Shown here: piece after piece, positions 1-12,134 of the stretch | Position numbering within the stretch: position 1 is the first letter of the stretch | Layout: each line of letters begins with the position of its first letter | NCBI GenBank assembly: GCA_013399895.1 | Contig: VXBA01002661.1 | Span: 1-64,000, forward strand | DNA: 64,000 nucleotides | Origin: Serilophus lunatus | Lineage: Eukaryota; Chordata; Aves; Passeriformes; Eurylaimidae | Direction: 5' to 3' | Notes under the pieces: generated by a model | Database searches by the model: none | The model's input: only the letters and a program-made list of their open reading frames with translations | What the model was told of the DNA's origin: nothing | Translations under genes and position numbers: made by a program

Positions 1-581
1 AAGTTTGAGGATCCCTGGTCTAGATGATATTTGTCAGTCTTCCCTTATCTACTGTTAGTCTCAGGATAAGAGATTAGTGCCATAATCTGAATGAGTTCAC
101 ATTGAAGTATTCGACTGTAGTTCTTTCTCTGGCCTTCTTGTTAGATCCTTGAGGTCCTACAATAAAACTAACCCTTCACGCTTTGTAGAGATTGTAGGTA
201 TTTATATGCATGATCCAAATATTTCAGAAATCATGAGCACTGTGTTTCAAGCCATTGAAGCGGTGGTTTTAGATGTGAAGAATTCAAACATATACGCTTT
301 GTCACTGGGAGTGTGTTAAGAAAGTATGCAGGAGTTCTGAAGTGTTCAGAGCCTAGGGGATAGTGTTGGAGAAACAGAAGGTGTGAAGGAAGCATAATCT
401 GGTGGAGTCTTTTTATACTCTTTATTATGCATGCATTTTGGGCACATTACCCACACATTGCCCACATAATGCCCTGGCATTAATTAATTCAGAAGTTGTA
501 ATTTGACATAGGCCATGAGTCTGCCAGAGAGCAACATTAAAAACTGAGACCTGCAGGCAACCACAGATCCAACACTTTAGA

Positions 582-652
582 ATCGTAGAATCATAGACTT
601 GTAGAATCAATATAATGAATTGGAAAGGATCCATCAGTATCATCAAGTCCAA
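582..652 (-). mobile_element. CR1 LINE 3'-end fragment, antisense
   Basis: Read on the minus strand, this stretch resembles the end of the CR1 3' UTR: a GAGTTGGACTTGATGAT-like block followed by imperfect repeats of a GATTCTAYGA-type tail. On the plus strand this shows as the run of 'tagaatcatag' words. Only about 70 bp are present, as expected for a strongly 5'-truncated copy. It stops directly at the start of an ERV LTR fragment, so its original extent cannot be judged. The family assignment is from recognition of the CR1 tail. Confidence 0.7.
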
Positions 653-952
653 CTCATTTTTTGTCTTGCAGGAGGCTCCGAGGGATGGGAGTGTACCATC
701 TCAGAAGCGGCTTCTATTCTTTCCCTTGCTTTTCAGGCAGCCCTCTGGCTTGAGGAGCAGCGTGGGGTTTTTTTGTTTTGTTTTTTGCATGACTCTGTCG
801 TGTTTTTATATTTGTGTATTTAGTCTGGGGGTACCCATAAGGTTTTCCTGGTCGAGCCCCTAGACAATAAACTGTTACCTGCTGTTGGACCTGTTCAGTC
901 TTCCATCACTGTGTGTGCCCCTGTAGTGAATATAGTGGTTCAAACGACCACA
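653..952 (+). mobile_element. ERV LTR 3' fragment (R/U5 part), same family as 19365-20880
   Basis: These 300 bp align along their length with 20583-20880. Shared landmarks are a T-rich tract ending in TTGCAGG, the block CTGGGGG..CCCATAAGGTTTTC, a nearly 40-bp identical block around an AATAAA polyadenylation signal (866-871), and a GTGGTTCAAA..ACCACA end at 952. The 5' two-thirds of the LTR, including the TATA-like box, are absent. The fragment abuts a CR1 tail with no visible spacer, so it is either a truncated LTR or the product of rearrangement. No target duplication can be defined because the 5' end is missing. It has no coding potential. Confidence 0.8.
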
Positions 953-1990
953 CTTCCCCTTGAGCTCTCTTCCTCACACTCTCCCATTAAACAAAATATG
1001 TGTAGAGAGTATACCCATTTTGGAAAAATTATTTCTCCACAGCATTTTAAGTTGACTTTAAAAATAGGATTGTAATTTGAATATCTGATAAAATGGAGAA
1101 CTATTGAATATCCTATAAGACTTTGCTCTAAATACGAGAGGGATGTAAAGCAGAATCATTAATGATTTCAATATCATTTTAATGTCAAAGAGACCAACTG
1201 TTGAAGATGAATAAGACAGTCAAAGAAAAATAAGACAGTCATCTATCCCCCCTTTGGAGTCTGAGATAACAAAGAAAAATTATTCATTGATAAGAATTTT
1301 TTCCCACCAAAAATTTGGAAATTGGCAAGCCATTAATCTGTTTCTCCTAGCTTTCTGTTAGGATAATTAAGAGATTTATGAGAAAAGGAAGCAAAAGCTA
1401 TTTATCTTAAAAACAATCTAACCTCTAGCATTTATTCCTGTTCCCCCACACTCCCTCCCTGTTTAAAATTTCCACATTGGGAGTAGTTTCTAGACTATGA
1501 AACCAACTGAACCACCAGTGCCCCAGGCCAAAATCATGCCAGGAAAGATACTGACCACTTAACACTATAAGAGGTCATAGGATGGGAAGTGAGCCTTTGC
1601 TGTTTTGTTTACTCATATAAACATGTAGGAAAAGAGATGGGATAAACTACCAGTGAACAGCCTTTCTGAAAAGATATTCTCGCAAGAGCTTCGAGAATGT
1701 TAAAAGGAGTATGAAGAACACACAGGCTCACTGAAATGCTTTTAATTTTTAATAATGAAGGAATGAAAATAGACTGGCCCACAAAGAAAAAGTATGCAAA
1801 AGTTAAAACAAAGTGTAATGTGATAGAAGGCCAAAAGGAATGGAAAATTGTGCAGATGGATAACATGTATGTGTTACAAAGTTTCCATTGCACTCTTTTG
1901 ACAGATTGTATACATAAAACATTCTTGTCCCAAGTGAAAAAGTGAAATTCAGAGTATCCTTATTTGATGTTTTTTCAGCATATCTAGCTA

Positions 1991-2032
1991 TAAAAACATC
2001 AAATGAAGTTAATGTTTCATTTGATGTTTTTA
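1991..2032. repeat. Perfect inverted repeat (17-bp arms, 8-bp loop)
   Basis: Arms 1991-2007 and 2016-2032 are exact reverse complements (TAAAAACATCAAATGAA and its complement), separated by the loop GTTAATGT. The same word recurs nearby: in the arm-2 orientation at about 1962-1975, and in the arm-1 orientation as an exact 16-bp copy at 3529-3544. It could be a transposon end, a miRNA-like hairpin or a chance AT-rich palindrome. Pairing does not extend beyond the arms. Confidence 0.75.
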
Positions 2033-2192
2033 ACATTAGAGCAATCACTGAGAAATGTTACATCAGACTTTATTCATTTTATTACTTTATTAATTTATAA
2101 AGGGTCCATCTCATGACAGAATCTGTGAGGCTGAAAAAAAAAAAAAAAAGAAAAAGAGTCAAATTGAGGTCAATGCCTAAAGAGACCATGGG

Positions 2193-2247
2193 AAAAACAA
2201 AACAAAACAAAACAAAACAAAACAAAACAAAACAAAACAAAAAAAAA
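2193..2247. repeat. (AAAAC)n microsatellite
   Basis: About ten tandem units of the pentamer AAAAC run without interruption and grade into a short A run and CCC. This is an ordinary simple repeat, likely length-polymorphic. It may derive from an A-rich retroelement tail, but no adjoining element is recognised. Confidence 0.95.
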
Positions 2248-2817
2248 CCCTGTAGAAACTAACTTCTAAATAGGAAATTTCTTAGAAAAAATGGAAGAGG
2301 AAAAACTTAATATTACTCAATGATTCATAACAAGAAAGCCTGCATTGCATCTGTAAAGTATCCAGAGGGTATTTTGGTCATTCTCTAAATAAAAAGACTT
2401 GCCTGAAATGTGCAGAAACTTAAGTAGAAAAACATTGGGACAAAAAATTGCCAAGCAACCGGCATCAGCTGGCTCATTCTCACTCTATTTGAAGAAGAGA
2501 TACAAATATTCAAATATCACCAAAAAAATGAAAATATAAAAATTCCAAAAATAGGTCCCTATTTACTCATATACATCCACATATATATACATACATGCTT
2601 ACTTGCACACAGATGCTCATGTTGAGATAGGCGATGCTAAAGGTCTCAATGATACCGAGATGTCAAGCACTCAGAAATACTGAGACTCAATGACAAACTG
2701 TGCCCTCTTTTCAGTCTGAACCTTTGTACTTGTCCATTACAACATAATTTTTAATTAGAGAATCTGACGGATGTGTTGTTTCTCCTTTACCTACCACCCT
2801 GTTTTGTGTCCATTATA

Positions 2818-3150
2818 GGTGCAGGAATGCTCTGAGAGAGCCTGTGTTACGGCTGTTCTGCTGGACAATGAAGGACTCTACCATGCATGGGACCTATCTG
2901 GGCAACTGCAGTGTGGACAGGTAGCCAGACAAGATATGCTGCTAAGGAGGGAAACACACTGCAGCGCTATACAAAACTTGTGTAGGCTTGGCAGTAAGCT
3001 GAGCACCATCAGCGGTAGTGATGAAGACTAGGCTTTCTATTAAGGAGATGACATTCGCACAAATGATGTAATGAAGTATGAACTGGGTGAAAAAGAATTC
3101 TTTTGCAAAAATCTTGAAGTCTGCTAAAATAAAAATGCCTGCCAGACTTC
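2818..3150 (+). other. Exon-like segment, possible terminal exon of an unannotated non-coding transcript
   Basis: A pyrimidine-rich run ending in CATTATAG (2817) precedes a block of clearly higher GC than its surroundings. This block holds an open frame to the stop at 3029-3031, a GACAG/GTAGCC donor-like site at about 2920, and an AATAAA signal at about 3128-3133. That is the layout of a 3'-terminal exon, or of an internal exon of about 102 bp. I recognise no protein family in the frame. The evidence is only splice and poly(A) signal resemblance, which arises often by chance. Confidence 0.15.
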
Positions 3151-4510
3151 TGTTTGGATGTTTTAATTTATGTATATGTACTTATATATTTATTGATACA
3201 TATGTTTCAACATAATACATTCTGAAAATATTTTCACATATAACTAGATAGTTACAGATCTCAGATAAAGAAAAATTCCTCACACTTATTAAATGTCGAA
3301 GTAATCATAAAAGCTTTAAAGGAAGGGTTATACTAAAATGATGTCTCTACAAGCACATCTGAAAAACACCAATATTGATGCAATCTAACTCATAAATCTA
3401 TAGTTATACACTTAAAAACAGCTATGCTCAAGGTAGTTCGTATGACATTTTTCTCAGAACAGTGTGAATATGAAAACATCATTTGACAATATTCCTATCT
3501 TTGACAGTTTTACTTTTAATCTTGATTTTAAAAACATCAAATGAGGTATAACTCTCCATTTGCATATATTAAAAATTGCTGTAAGTGTGAAAAGAGTTTA
3601 AGGACAATTCTCTTTTTCTTTTTTTTTTTTTTTTTTAAATATCTGGCCTTCCTCCCCACCCCCCCTTTAAAACATATTAAAAATTTTCTTTTAATGAGAC
3701 TTCAAAGTTCTAAAATTCACAAGTAAATTCCTATTTGCATCAAGATTTTTGTATTTCCCATTGGAGGTACATGATGAAAAAATAACAGTGAAATGCCCGT
3801 CAAACTGAGCTCTCACCCCTAAAAATTAAATTTCACTAACATGTTTCAATGAGGGCTTCAATGTTGAAGATGCTTCATAATTGTGAAAATCTTCATCTTA
3901 AGCATGAGCCACAGGAATGAGGGTCCATCTCCTTTTGTGTGAACAGAAAACATTGCATCCCTCCTGTTGGAGCTGTTTCTTCATTTACACAAGTCTCTGT
4001 GCTATAAAGGAAAGAAGACCCCAGACAGCTAATGATCCCCATTCTCCATCTAGGCACAGCGCTGAGCAATTGCAAGAGCCAAACCTTCCATTTGTATCCC
4101 TTATTCATGTCTAGCTGTGCTCAGAGCAGGTCTCGACCTTTCTGCAACTCTCTAAGTAGACATCCATTAAAAGGCAGGAAACAAGGTCAGAAAGACAAGT
4201 CAGCTGAAAACTGGCCACCCTTAGAGAGCCACTGCCATAATGTACTATGGGCCCTACAAGCTAACTTTAAGGAAAACTTGTGGCAAAGAGTCATTTAATA
4301 GTTTGTGCGTTAAGGATACTTCCCAGTCTGACCATTCACAAGATTCTCTGGCTATCACTCCCAGTGCCAGACACTTCAACTGCTGGGGCCAAAGCTCCTT
4401 CACAGTGGGCAGCCCAAGTCAGCTGATGGGTGCCCTCTGCTTGACACCCTGCACACCATATTCACATGCACTCAGACTAGGTTTCCTTACTAGTTCAACT
4501 GTATATTTCC

Positions 4511-4900
4511 TGTAGCAGAATCTCAGATGTCTAGTTCCATAAAGCAATTTATTCACAGCACTGTAACACAGAAACAGCTTGAGCTGGTGCCTTGAAGGAG
4601 GACCCACAACAAACAAACCTCAGGACTTTTATACCCTCACAGCATATCTGTGCACAAGTCTTGCTTTTCCTCATGAGTCCTCCACTCCTTCTGTATCTCC
4701 CAGTGTCCCTCCACTCGGATAGCACCACTCGTCTTTATGCCCTTTGTTGAGCAAAGAGTTGGTAGTTCATAGTCTCTTGTCTTGGACTTCCACCCAGAGC
4801 TTAATCTTCAAGTCAATCTGCATCTCAATTTGCATGTCAATCTGCAGCTTGCAAACCAAGCTACCTGCATCAGATGTATTCCTCAACATGTGTTTGTAGC
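4511..4900 (-). mobile_element. Possible LTR on the minus strand (boundaries uncertain)
   Basis: On the minus strand a clear TATA box (GGTATAAAAG, plus positions 4627-4635) is followed about 75 bp downstream by an AATAAA signal (plus 4548-4553). The sequence then continues to a ..GCTACA end at 4511, which matches the TATA-R-poly(A)-U5 order of a retroviral LTR. Three tandem 12-bp units at 4813-4848 would lie in U3, where enhancer repeats are common. I found no matching target-site duplication and no second copy in the window, so the 3' (U3) limit is a guess. Confidence 0.35.
4813..4848. repeat. 3 x 12-bp tandem repeat
   Basis: Three adjacent 12-bp units, TCAATCTGCATC, TCAATTTGCATG and TCAATCTGCAGC, differ by only a few substitutions. 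They fall upstream of the TATA box of the putative minus-strand LTR, so they could be duplicated U3 enhancer units. They could equally be a small minisatellite. Confidence 0.8.
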
Positions 4901-7900
4901 ACAAACGCTAAATAAAGGCAAATACAAGATCTTCCATTTGTTTTACTGAATAATGCAGATGTTTGATATATTCCTTACCTATATGCAGCCACTCGTAGGC
5001 ATCAAAAGTGAAGTTCCTTTAATTAAGAATTTAAATTCATGGTTCTTTCTGTTTCCATATATAACTTATCTGTTCATATTTGTATAGCAACACTAATTAA
5101 TTATTTGGAAAACTACAATAGAATATCTGTCGTATTATGTTTCTGACCCACATGAATACCAGATCAATTCAGTTTTATTTATGTTCAAACAATGAGTACT
5201 AAAGGCAATAACAGTGCCCCGGCCAAGTCTTACCAAACATTAAGGACATGTAGTTCATCAGAATTGGAATAAATAACATCACACACACTCTGTTCAATTA
5301 AAACTACAGCATTAATTAATGTAACTGTTATTCACTTAACTTTTATTTAAATCAAATTATGATAGTGTTGATGACATACTTCAAGTATTCATTGCAAAAA
5401 GAAACATTTATGCTTTTGTTTACCATATATACTGAGGTGTTCTGAGAATAATTTTTGACAAATTGCACAATTACTGCCAACTAATTTATGAGAACATCAA
5501 AGTTATCTCCGTGAAGTTATATCACAAGCTGCAAAAATGTAGCTTAAAACACCTTGCTTTATTAAATGACTCTCAGAAGCCCAATATGACTTAATTCTCT
5601 GTTGATTCTTTCTTTGTTGGTACACTGAGATTCAGAGGTGCACATTGAAAGGCGTGTCTTAAATGAAGGAAAATGTCCCATTGTGTGAAGTGTGTAAACT
5701 GAAATGTGGAAGAATTTAACAAAGCACAAAAGGGTGGAGGATTTGGGAAAGACTAGAGGAAAATAGAGAAGTGATGGCCAGATTAGAAAGAAAAGTATGT
5801 ATGAAGTGAAATAAAAGAAAAAATGCTTATTCAAATTCAACACAGAAAGCCATCCACTGCCCTCAAGTGGTAGAGGCATAGTGTTCTAAAGCTGAAGGCA
5901 TTTTGGTTGGAATACAGAAAAACAATAGGAAGAAAGATAAAACTGGAGAATAGAGAAATCTGTACCGGCTTTTACAACCTTTATCCATCCTATTCTTAGA
6001 AGTACTGGTGAACAATAAGTGCACAGGATTTTGCATGGCTTCTGTGTCTAAATGAACTTTTATGTTCAAAAATCCTACTTCATCTTTCTCATTATTGATT
6101 TAAAGGTGTTTTGTGAATGTGGAAAAACTTACAAACAAATTTCCTGCACTAAAGCCTGGAACTAACAGTGTTTATTTGAAATGCAAATGAAGACTTGCCA
6201 CCCAGAACTGTATGTTACGTTTGACATTTGTCTCTAATCAGAAGTCCCTATGAATAATGTAGTTTGATACCAATAGCCTCATTAAGCAAGGTTTCCCTTA
6301 ATACCCTTTCTGATTGTAATCTCTTCATTATACTTCCTTTTCTCATTTCTCCTTACCCTACTCATCATTATCAACACGCTCAGGTCTTCAGTAGAGCTGC
6401 TAATATGTATTTTACATTGAATAGGCCATTTTAGATGGGAATTGATAGCACTAATGCCCAGGTGTTCTTTAACTCTAGGACTTTCTTATCCCAACTATGT
6501 TTTTCTTTGGAACTGTAGATATTCTGCCTCTCATGACTAGAGTTCACTAAGATGGGTCACAAGTGTATTTATTTGTTTCATTGAGCGTATGAAGAAATGA
6601 TGGCACCATTCTACATTATTTTCAATTTCTGCTAAAAAAAGTTTTGGGACTGAAACACTGGAGCTGTGATGGGTTAAGATTGAGCTGTACCAGCTGAGGT
6701 TCGCAAGAGATGCTCGCAAAATTTTTTCATGAGGATTTCTCACAGACCAGGACACTTCTTTTGTAAACACTAAACAGACATATAAGTTGAAGATACAAAC
6801 CAGTGGTTACTATAAATCCTCCACTCTGTCCTGATTTCCTGGAAATACAATACATCCCCTAAAAAACTGGGGATAAGTTTTAGGAAAATAACAGGTTTCA
6901 CTGTGGGAAATGCTGATGTCCCAAAGGCAGGGAGTAACAAGAAGTTTCCATTTCAGTTAGGGATCAGGTTCCATTTATTTTCCTCTTTCATAACCACAGT
7001 AGAAGTAAAATGCAGAGCTGATCCAAAGATTCCTCCATAAAGTGCTGCTGCCAGTTACCAATTTTCAATAAATCACCATTAAATTGCCCCATAATTTTTC
7101 TGCCCTTCCTTTCCCAGTGTGTTGATTACTCTGATGTGTTTTCTGTGATTAGAGGAAGAGTCGATCTTTGAACTCCTTAAACACTAAGTTTAACCCTAAC
7201 CCTTTTTAAATGTAAAAAGAAGCACTGCATTCACTGAGTGAAAAACAAAAGTATATCTCTAGCTTTTTTCCCTTTCTGTGAAATATAATTCTTGATACAA
7301 GCTGAAAAGCAAGGTCAAAAGGGAAGGCAGCCGAACTCCACCTTGGCAGAGATATGAAGATGGGAAGATCCACAAAGCTTGTCTACTAGGTGTTGCATAT
7401 GTGGGGCCTTTTCTACCATAAAATGAGCCTGGGATTCTGAAAAATCACGTTGCTGCCCATATCAAGTATCTTTCAAGTAACCGTAAGCTAGGATCAGTTA
7501 CAGTTGTTCAACAAACTCAATTGCAGGCAAAGCTGAAATCACTTTTTTTTTTGCAAATATATGACCAAGATTTTTATAAATATACCACAGATCCATCCCA
7601 ACTTCATTTTCTCCCAGGTAGAATCAAGAGGTGATGTCAAGAAGCCTCTTTCTCTAATACAAACTTCAGTGAACAATCAGAGGAAAATTAAAAAAAAATA
7701 CTTTTGTTTTTCAAAAAAAAAAAAGTAGGGTTTTTTTCAGACCTATGGTAAGATCAGGTAATGTTCTTTTCCTAGTCCTTCTAAGCTGGTCGCTAGGGAA
7801 ATTTCTCCCCCTGTATGTGTTTGTTCCCAGCCAGAGGTTCTCATGACTTGATAGTGTACCCCAAGGAGGAATCTGAAAAGCCATCCAAATTGAATGTTTC

Positions 7901-8033
7901 GAGACTAGACAGCGAGGGTATATAGTGAAATGAACCTTTCCATATGCACAAAGGAAACCAATGCCTATGAGAAGAGAACAAACCGAGTATTAACGTACAA
8001 TACCGAGTGTTAAGGTTCTGTAGCTACCATGAG
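4901..8033. other. AT-rich non-coding stretch, nothing recognised
   Basis: Only short, AT-rich open frames without recognisable domains are present. I see no repeat family, RNA gene or array that I can defend. Two tandem TAACCC units near 7191-7202 are too few to be an interstitial telomere repeat. Confidence 0.55.
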
Positions 8034-8109
8034 GGTGGGGAGGAAGGGAGGGAAGGGAAAGAAGGGAGAGAAGTAAAAGAAGGAGGAAGGGAAGGAAAGA
8101 AAAAAGAAA
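8034..8109 (+). repeat. GGAA/GGGA-rich polypurine tract
   Basis: About 75 bp are almost entirely purines on the plus strand, made of GGAAGGGA- and GAAAGAAGG-type units with a single T or two interrupting. It is a degenerate simple repeat. Mirror-like purine tracts of this kind can adopt triplex (H-DNA) structures in principle. The open frame across it is a by-product of its composition. Confidence 0.85.
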
Positions 8110-11100
8110 TCATCATAAAATTTTTCACAGAATACCGAGGAGGTCTTCAGCAGCGGATGTCCATTCAAATGGGTACCCTTGAGGAGTGAAGAGAAAGAAG
8201 CATGGAGTGTCATTAGCTGAGGTGCACTTGATGTATTTGAGTGAAAACCTGTACCTGAACCGAATCTCTAATGTGATATTTCAATGGAAATATCAATCAA
8301 AACACTGAGATTTTTCAAAATAAATACTTTGCTGTAAAGTCAATGTTTTCATAGTCTGGAGGGCAGGGGCTAGCTAGACAATCCTTTCCTCATTTTTTAT
8401 GACTGGTTCTACTATCATATCCCCAAGAGATTTTTTTACGTATGACAACAGGTTTATTGTTGCATGACTGTTTTATTTAATTACTGAAAAATAATTTTCC
8501 CAAATTAGGAATGGTAGCTGTGAATCACATCACTACCGATTATACAGCATTTTGGAAGATTGGTCTATTCTCCTTCCAGTAAGCATCTGTATCCTACGTT
8601 AGTTTTAATGGAACTTAAATTTGTGCATCAGGTGGAGAAGAAAGCCTTCTGGGTGGTTATAGATGCATGACCTTGAGCCTTGTGACTCACAATGCAATCT
8701 GCATGCAGGGATATTAGACAGTATCTGTCAGCATCTGTCAAGTCTGATTGTTTAAACATTACTTTGTCACACACACACACATGCACAAATTTTATCCAAT
8801 TTCAACTTAAATATTAAACTGACCTTTTAAAGAGGAACTACTGTAAAATTTAAATAAACTTTGTTGTGCTTCACTTTACAATTAAAAAATTATAATGAGA
8901 AAAATTAATCTCTGGTGTAACATAACTGGATTCTTGGGCACTGTGTCAGGGACAATTTTTACCAGAATAATTAGAACTTGCAGACCAGATTTCTCTTCAC
9001 TGAAAACATAATAAGTAATCACCTTGAGTCAACTTTCCTGTAATATCAGTACAATTCCCTTTGCAATAAGGGTAATGCAAGTTGCATCAATGTAACAGTA
9101 GAATATTTGACATACATAGAAGACAAATAGATTTTTGTAAAGTAAATGTGTTTACTGTGTCAGAACTGGGAAAAAAAAATTGTAGTCAGTCAGCTGAGAG
9201 CAATATTTTCAGCCAGGATTGAAGCATGCAAGTTTTGCCATTTTAGTAGCATGATAATTAAAGGAACTTCTCAATTCTTCAGATTTTGGGGGTATTTTTT
9301 TCCACCTAGGAATTCCACTGGGAATGAGCCAGTTTGTTCTCATTATATCTAGCATATATCCATCATTTTCTGATCTCAGGAAGCCCTGTCAGTACCTCTG
9401 GTCAATGACCACACAGCCAATACTTCGTCTACCGAACTTGAGACTTTATGGAGATGATGGACCACTGCTGCAGGAGTGGAGGGGGCTCTCCAGCAGGGCA
9501 CTGCGGTTGGATGCAAGCTCAGGTGGTTGATTCTATAGCACAATGCAGTAATCCCTGCTACCTCTGCTGCCACTTCTCCTCATGGAGGGCATCCTACAAG
9601 TGCTGAACTTGTTGATGAAATGACTAATTAAATAATCTGTGGAATTAAACAAATGTTTTGAATTAATAATTTATCTGACCAATATTCTCTCTCCTTTCCT
9701 GAATTTTCCATGGCTGATTCATAATTATCTTGATATTTATATATTTTCCAAACATTTATGCTGAGTAGCTGCTGCAAATAACTGTAATCTAGATTTCTGA
9801 AGAATATTTTTTTCACAAAATTGATTTTATAAATAGCTCATGCTTGATTCTTCTCCTGTGTAGGCTAACACACATGAGATCAGATACCCAACACTAATAC
9901 TGTTTGATGTGATTTTAACATGTCCTATTTGTCTATCATTTCTTATATATATAATCTTATCTAATGAAATGCTCAATAAGAAACTGGCACAGAGCTTTGA
10001 GTGTTTTTTTCTTGGTTTTATTTTTTTTACACAATATAATGTTGGAAGAATATTTTTTATATTATGCCAATCATCATCTGTTAGCTAATCAAAACTTAAA
10101 CATATTATAAAATGGCATTAATTAATTTAAAAAAAAAAAGTATTTTGTTATGTATTGTTTCTAATTTCATGATATTTATCTTTGGCCATTGAGTTCCTCC
10201 TCTTGTTTATCTACTACATTGCCTTTGGAGACTAGGGTGTCATAAAATTTACATTGACATCATACAGAGTTGTTCGGGACTGCATGGATCCACATATTAT
10301 TGAGGAATTCTAAGTAACAAATTTTATTTCTATGGTCACATCATTTTAGTGCTTATGCCTATTCCAATTCTAATACTCCACAATGACCCTGCAGAAAGGT
10401 TTGGCCTTGTTTTGCCTGATTGTCATGACAGATCCAAAAATATTCATAATTTGGAAAAAATCCTCTGTAATCAGTAAAATACACTTTCATGAATTATATC
10501 ATATGCATGAGTTTATGCTTAATTTAAAAAGCATGTCCAAGCACTGTAGACCAGGCCTGCTAGTTTAGAGGAAATACAGCAGCGTCAGCACCAGGTTGCA
10601 ACCCTAGTGCTTGCAAATTATTACCCAGATTCATGAAGATCACTCTATCCATGCTTAACAAACATACTTTTTATTCATCTCAGGGTATTTGTAAGTGGAC
10701 ATTTAATACCACTGCTTACAGCAGTAACTTAATCTGTGACCCTGCAGTGAGCTCTGCACGGGCAGGCAGGAGGGGCCTCACAGGATCCCGTTCCTCTCAT
10801 GGCAGGATCAGGCCATTTTAGCAACCTCAGATAGAGTCTATGTCTTTTATGTTTTGTGGCTACATTGTACATTCTGACTACTAGGGGAAAGAAATATTAA
10901 AAGGCTGTACACACATATTGCCCATAGAAAAGAGACAAGGATGATCTGGTCTGTATATAATAGTTATACTCAGACACACAGAGAATATATAGTGGTTTTT
11001 GTTACAATATTTGCATCATACCCTGAAGGGAAAAAAAAAAAAGTTATTGAAATCCAGACATTCTGAATTATAGAATTGAAAAACAAGCTGGTGTTATGAC

Positions 11101-12134
11101 AGTTTTGAAATGGGTCTGCTTTTGCCAGCCAGTTATGTGCTTTAAAGAGCCTTTAGCTGATTTATGCAGTTCTTGTCCCAAAACTGCTGTATTGTATTAC
11201 TTCAATATTTTATCCCTAACCATTTAAAGAAGGTTTGATCTTACATCAATAGTACTCAAAAAATATTAAAATCAAAGAGATTTCTTTTCAAAGAATTTAT
11301 GCAAAACAAACCTTACATTTTTCCTGATCTCAAAGATTAAAATAAATAAAAAAAAAAAAAGGGAAAAAAGGGAAAAAACCTTCTATAGCACAAATTCTAG
11401 CTACTTCTTACAGTAGCTGTTGCATATTCTAAAAGTTCAGAAGGGAAAAATAGTTTCTTTAAATGTAAACTGCTGAAGTCTTGGAGCTTTCATGACAAAA
11501 TAGCTTCTGGTCACGGAAAAAACAGAAATGAGGATAAGTAGAATTTAGAAGTGTTATCACTTATCTTTTTTTAATGCATTCATGTTAACTGCCACTACTT
11601 CGAGTGAGTAAACAGGAAGATTTTTTTCTGCAGTGGGACCTTTAAAAGTACAGTTTGATAGTTTTGACTAGCATTTTGGTATATGTCTCAGTTCTTTTCT
11701 TCTCTTTACTTAGCTGTGTGTTACACAAGACTTTTATGAGTTCAATATGTAGAGTATCTGTTGACACATTTGTATATAAACAAAAATGATTTCATATAGA
11801 ATCAGTGGAGTTAAAGTACCCATAATGAAAAACAATTGTTCTAAAATGCTGTCAATTTGGATTGTGGAAGGAATTTCGAGGATTGATCATTTAAAGTGCA
11901 GAAAAACTTCAATTTTTATTGACATCACTGTTTTACAGAAGTAACTTTTAGATGAAATAACGCTTAGTGTTTTTAAACATATCTTTCAGTTTCCAGTTCT
12001 GAGGCTTTATCATGATGAATGAAAATGTTTTTGTTTCCTTTTACAGCTTTGGAGGAGATAAAGGAGATCCACTATAACTGATGAAAGTGTGATAGCAGTT
12101 TTCCTACATGCCTGGAGCTTGTACAATCTGTTAT
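8110..12134. other. AT-rich non-coding stretch with one GC-richer patch
   Basis: Most of this interval is AT-rich and featureless, with a short (CA)n run at about 8769-8782 and several A runs. One GC-richer patch at about 9379-9521 is flanked by splice-like signals (CTGATCTCAG/GAAG and GCTCAG/GTGG) and has an open frame, but no protein family is recognisable. Another GC-richer patch lies at about 10740-10815. Neither can be called a gene from sequence alone. Confidence 0.5.

Larger units (their letters stand above)
953..4510. other. AT-rich non-coding stretch
   Basis: I see no protein-coding gene here. Open frames are short (under 100 codons), start in AT-rich sequence and show no recognisable domain. 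The stretch holds a perfect hairpin at 1991-2032, an (AAAAC)n array at 2193-2247, homopolymer A or T runs near 2134 and 3612, and an exon-like segment at 2818-3150, listed separately. Confidence 0.6.

Noticed and set aside
7191..7202. TAACCCTAACCC, telomere-like
   Set aside because: Only two units; far too short for an interstitial telomeric array and expected by chance.
8034..8109. Open frames across the purine tract (Glu/Gly/Lys-rich)
   Set aside because: Simple-repeat translation, not a gene.
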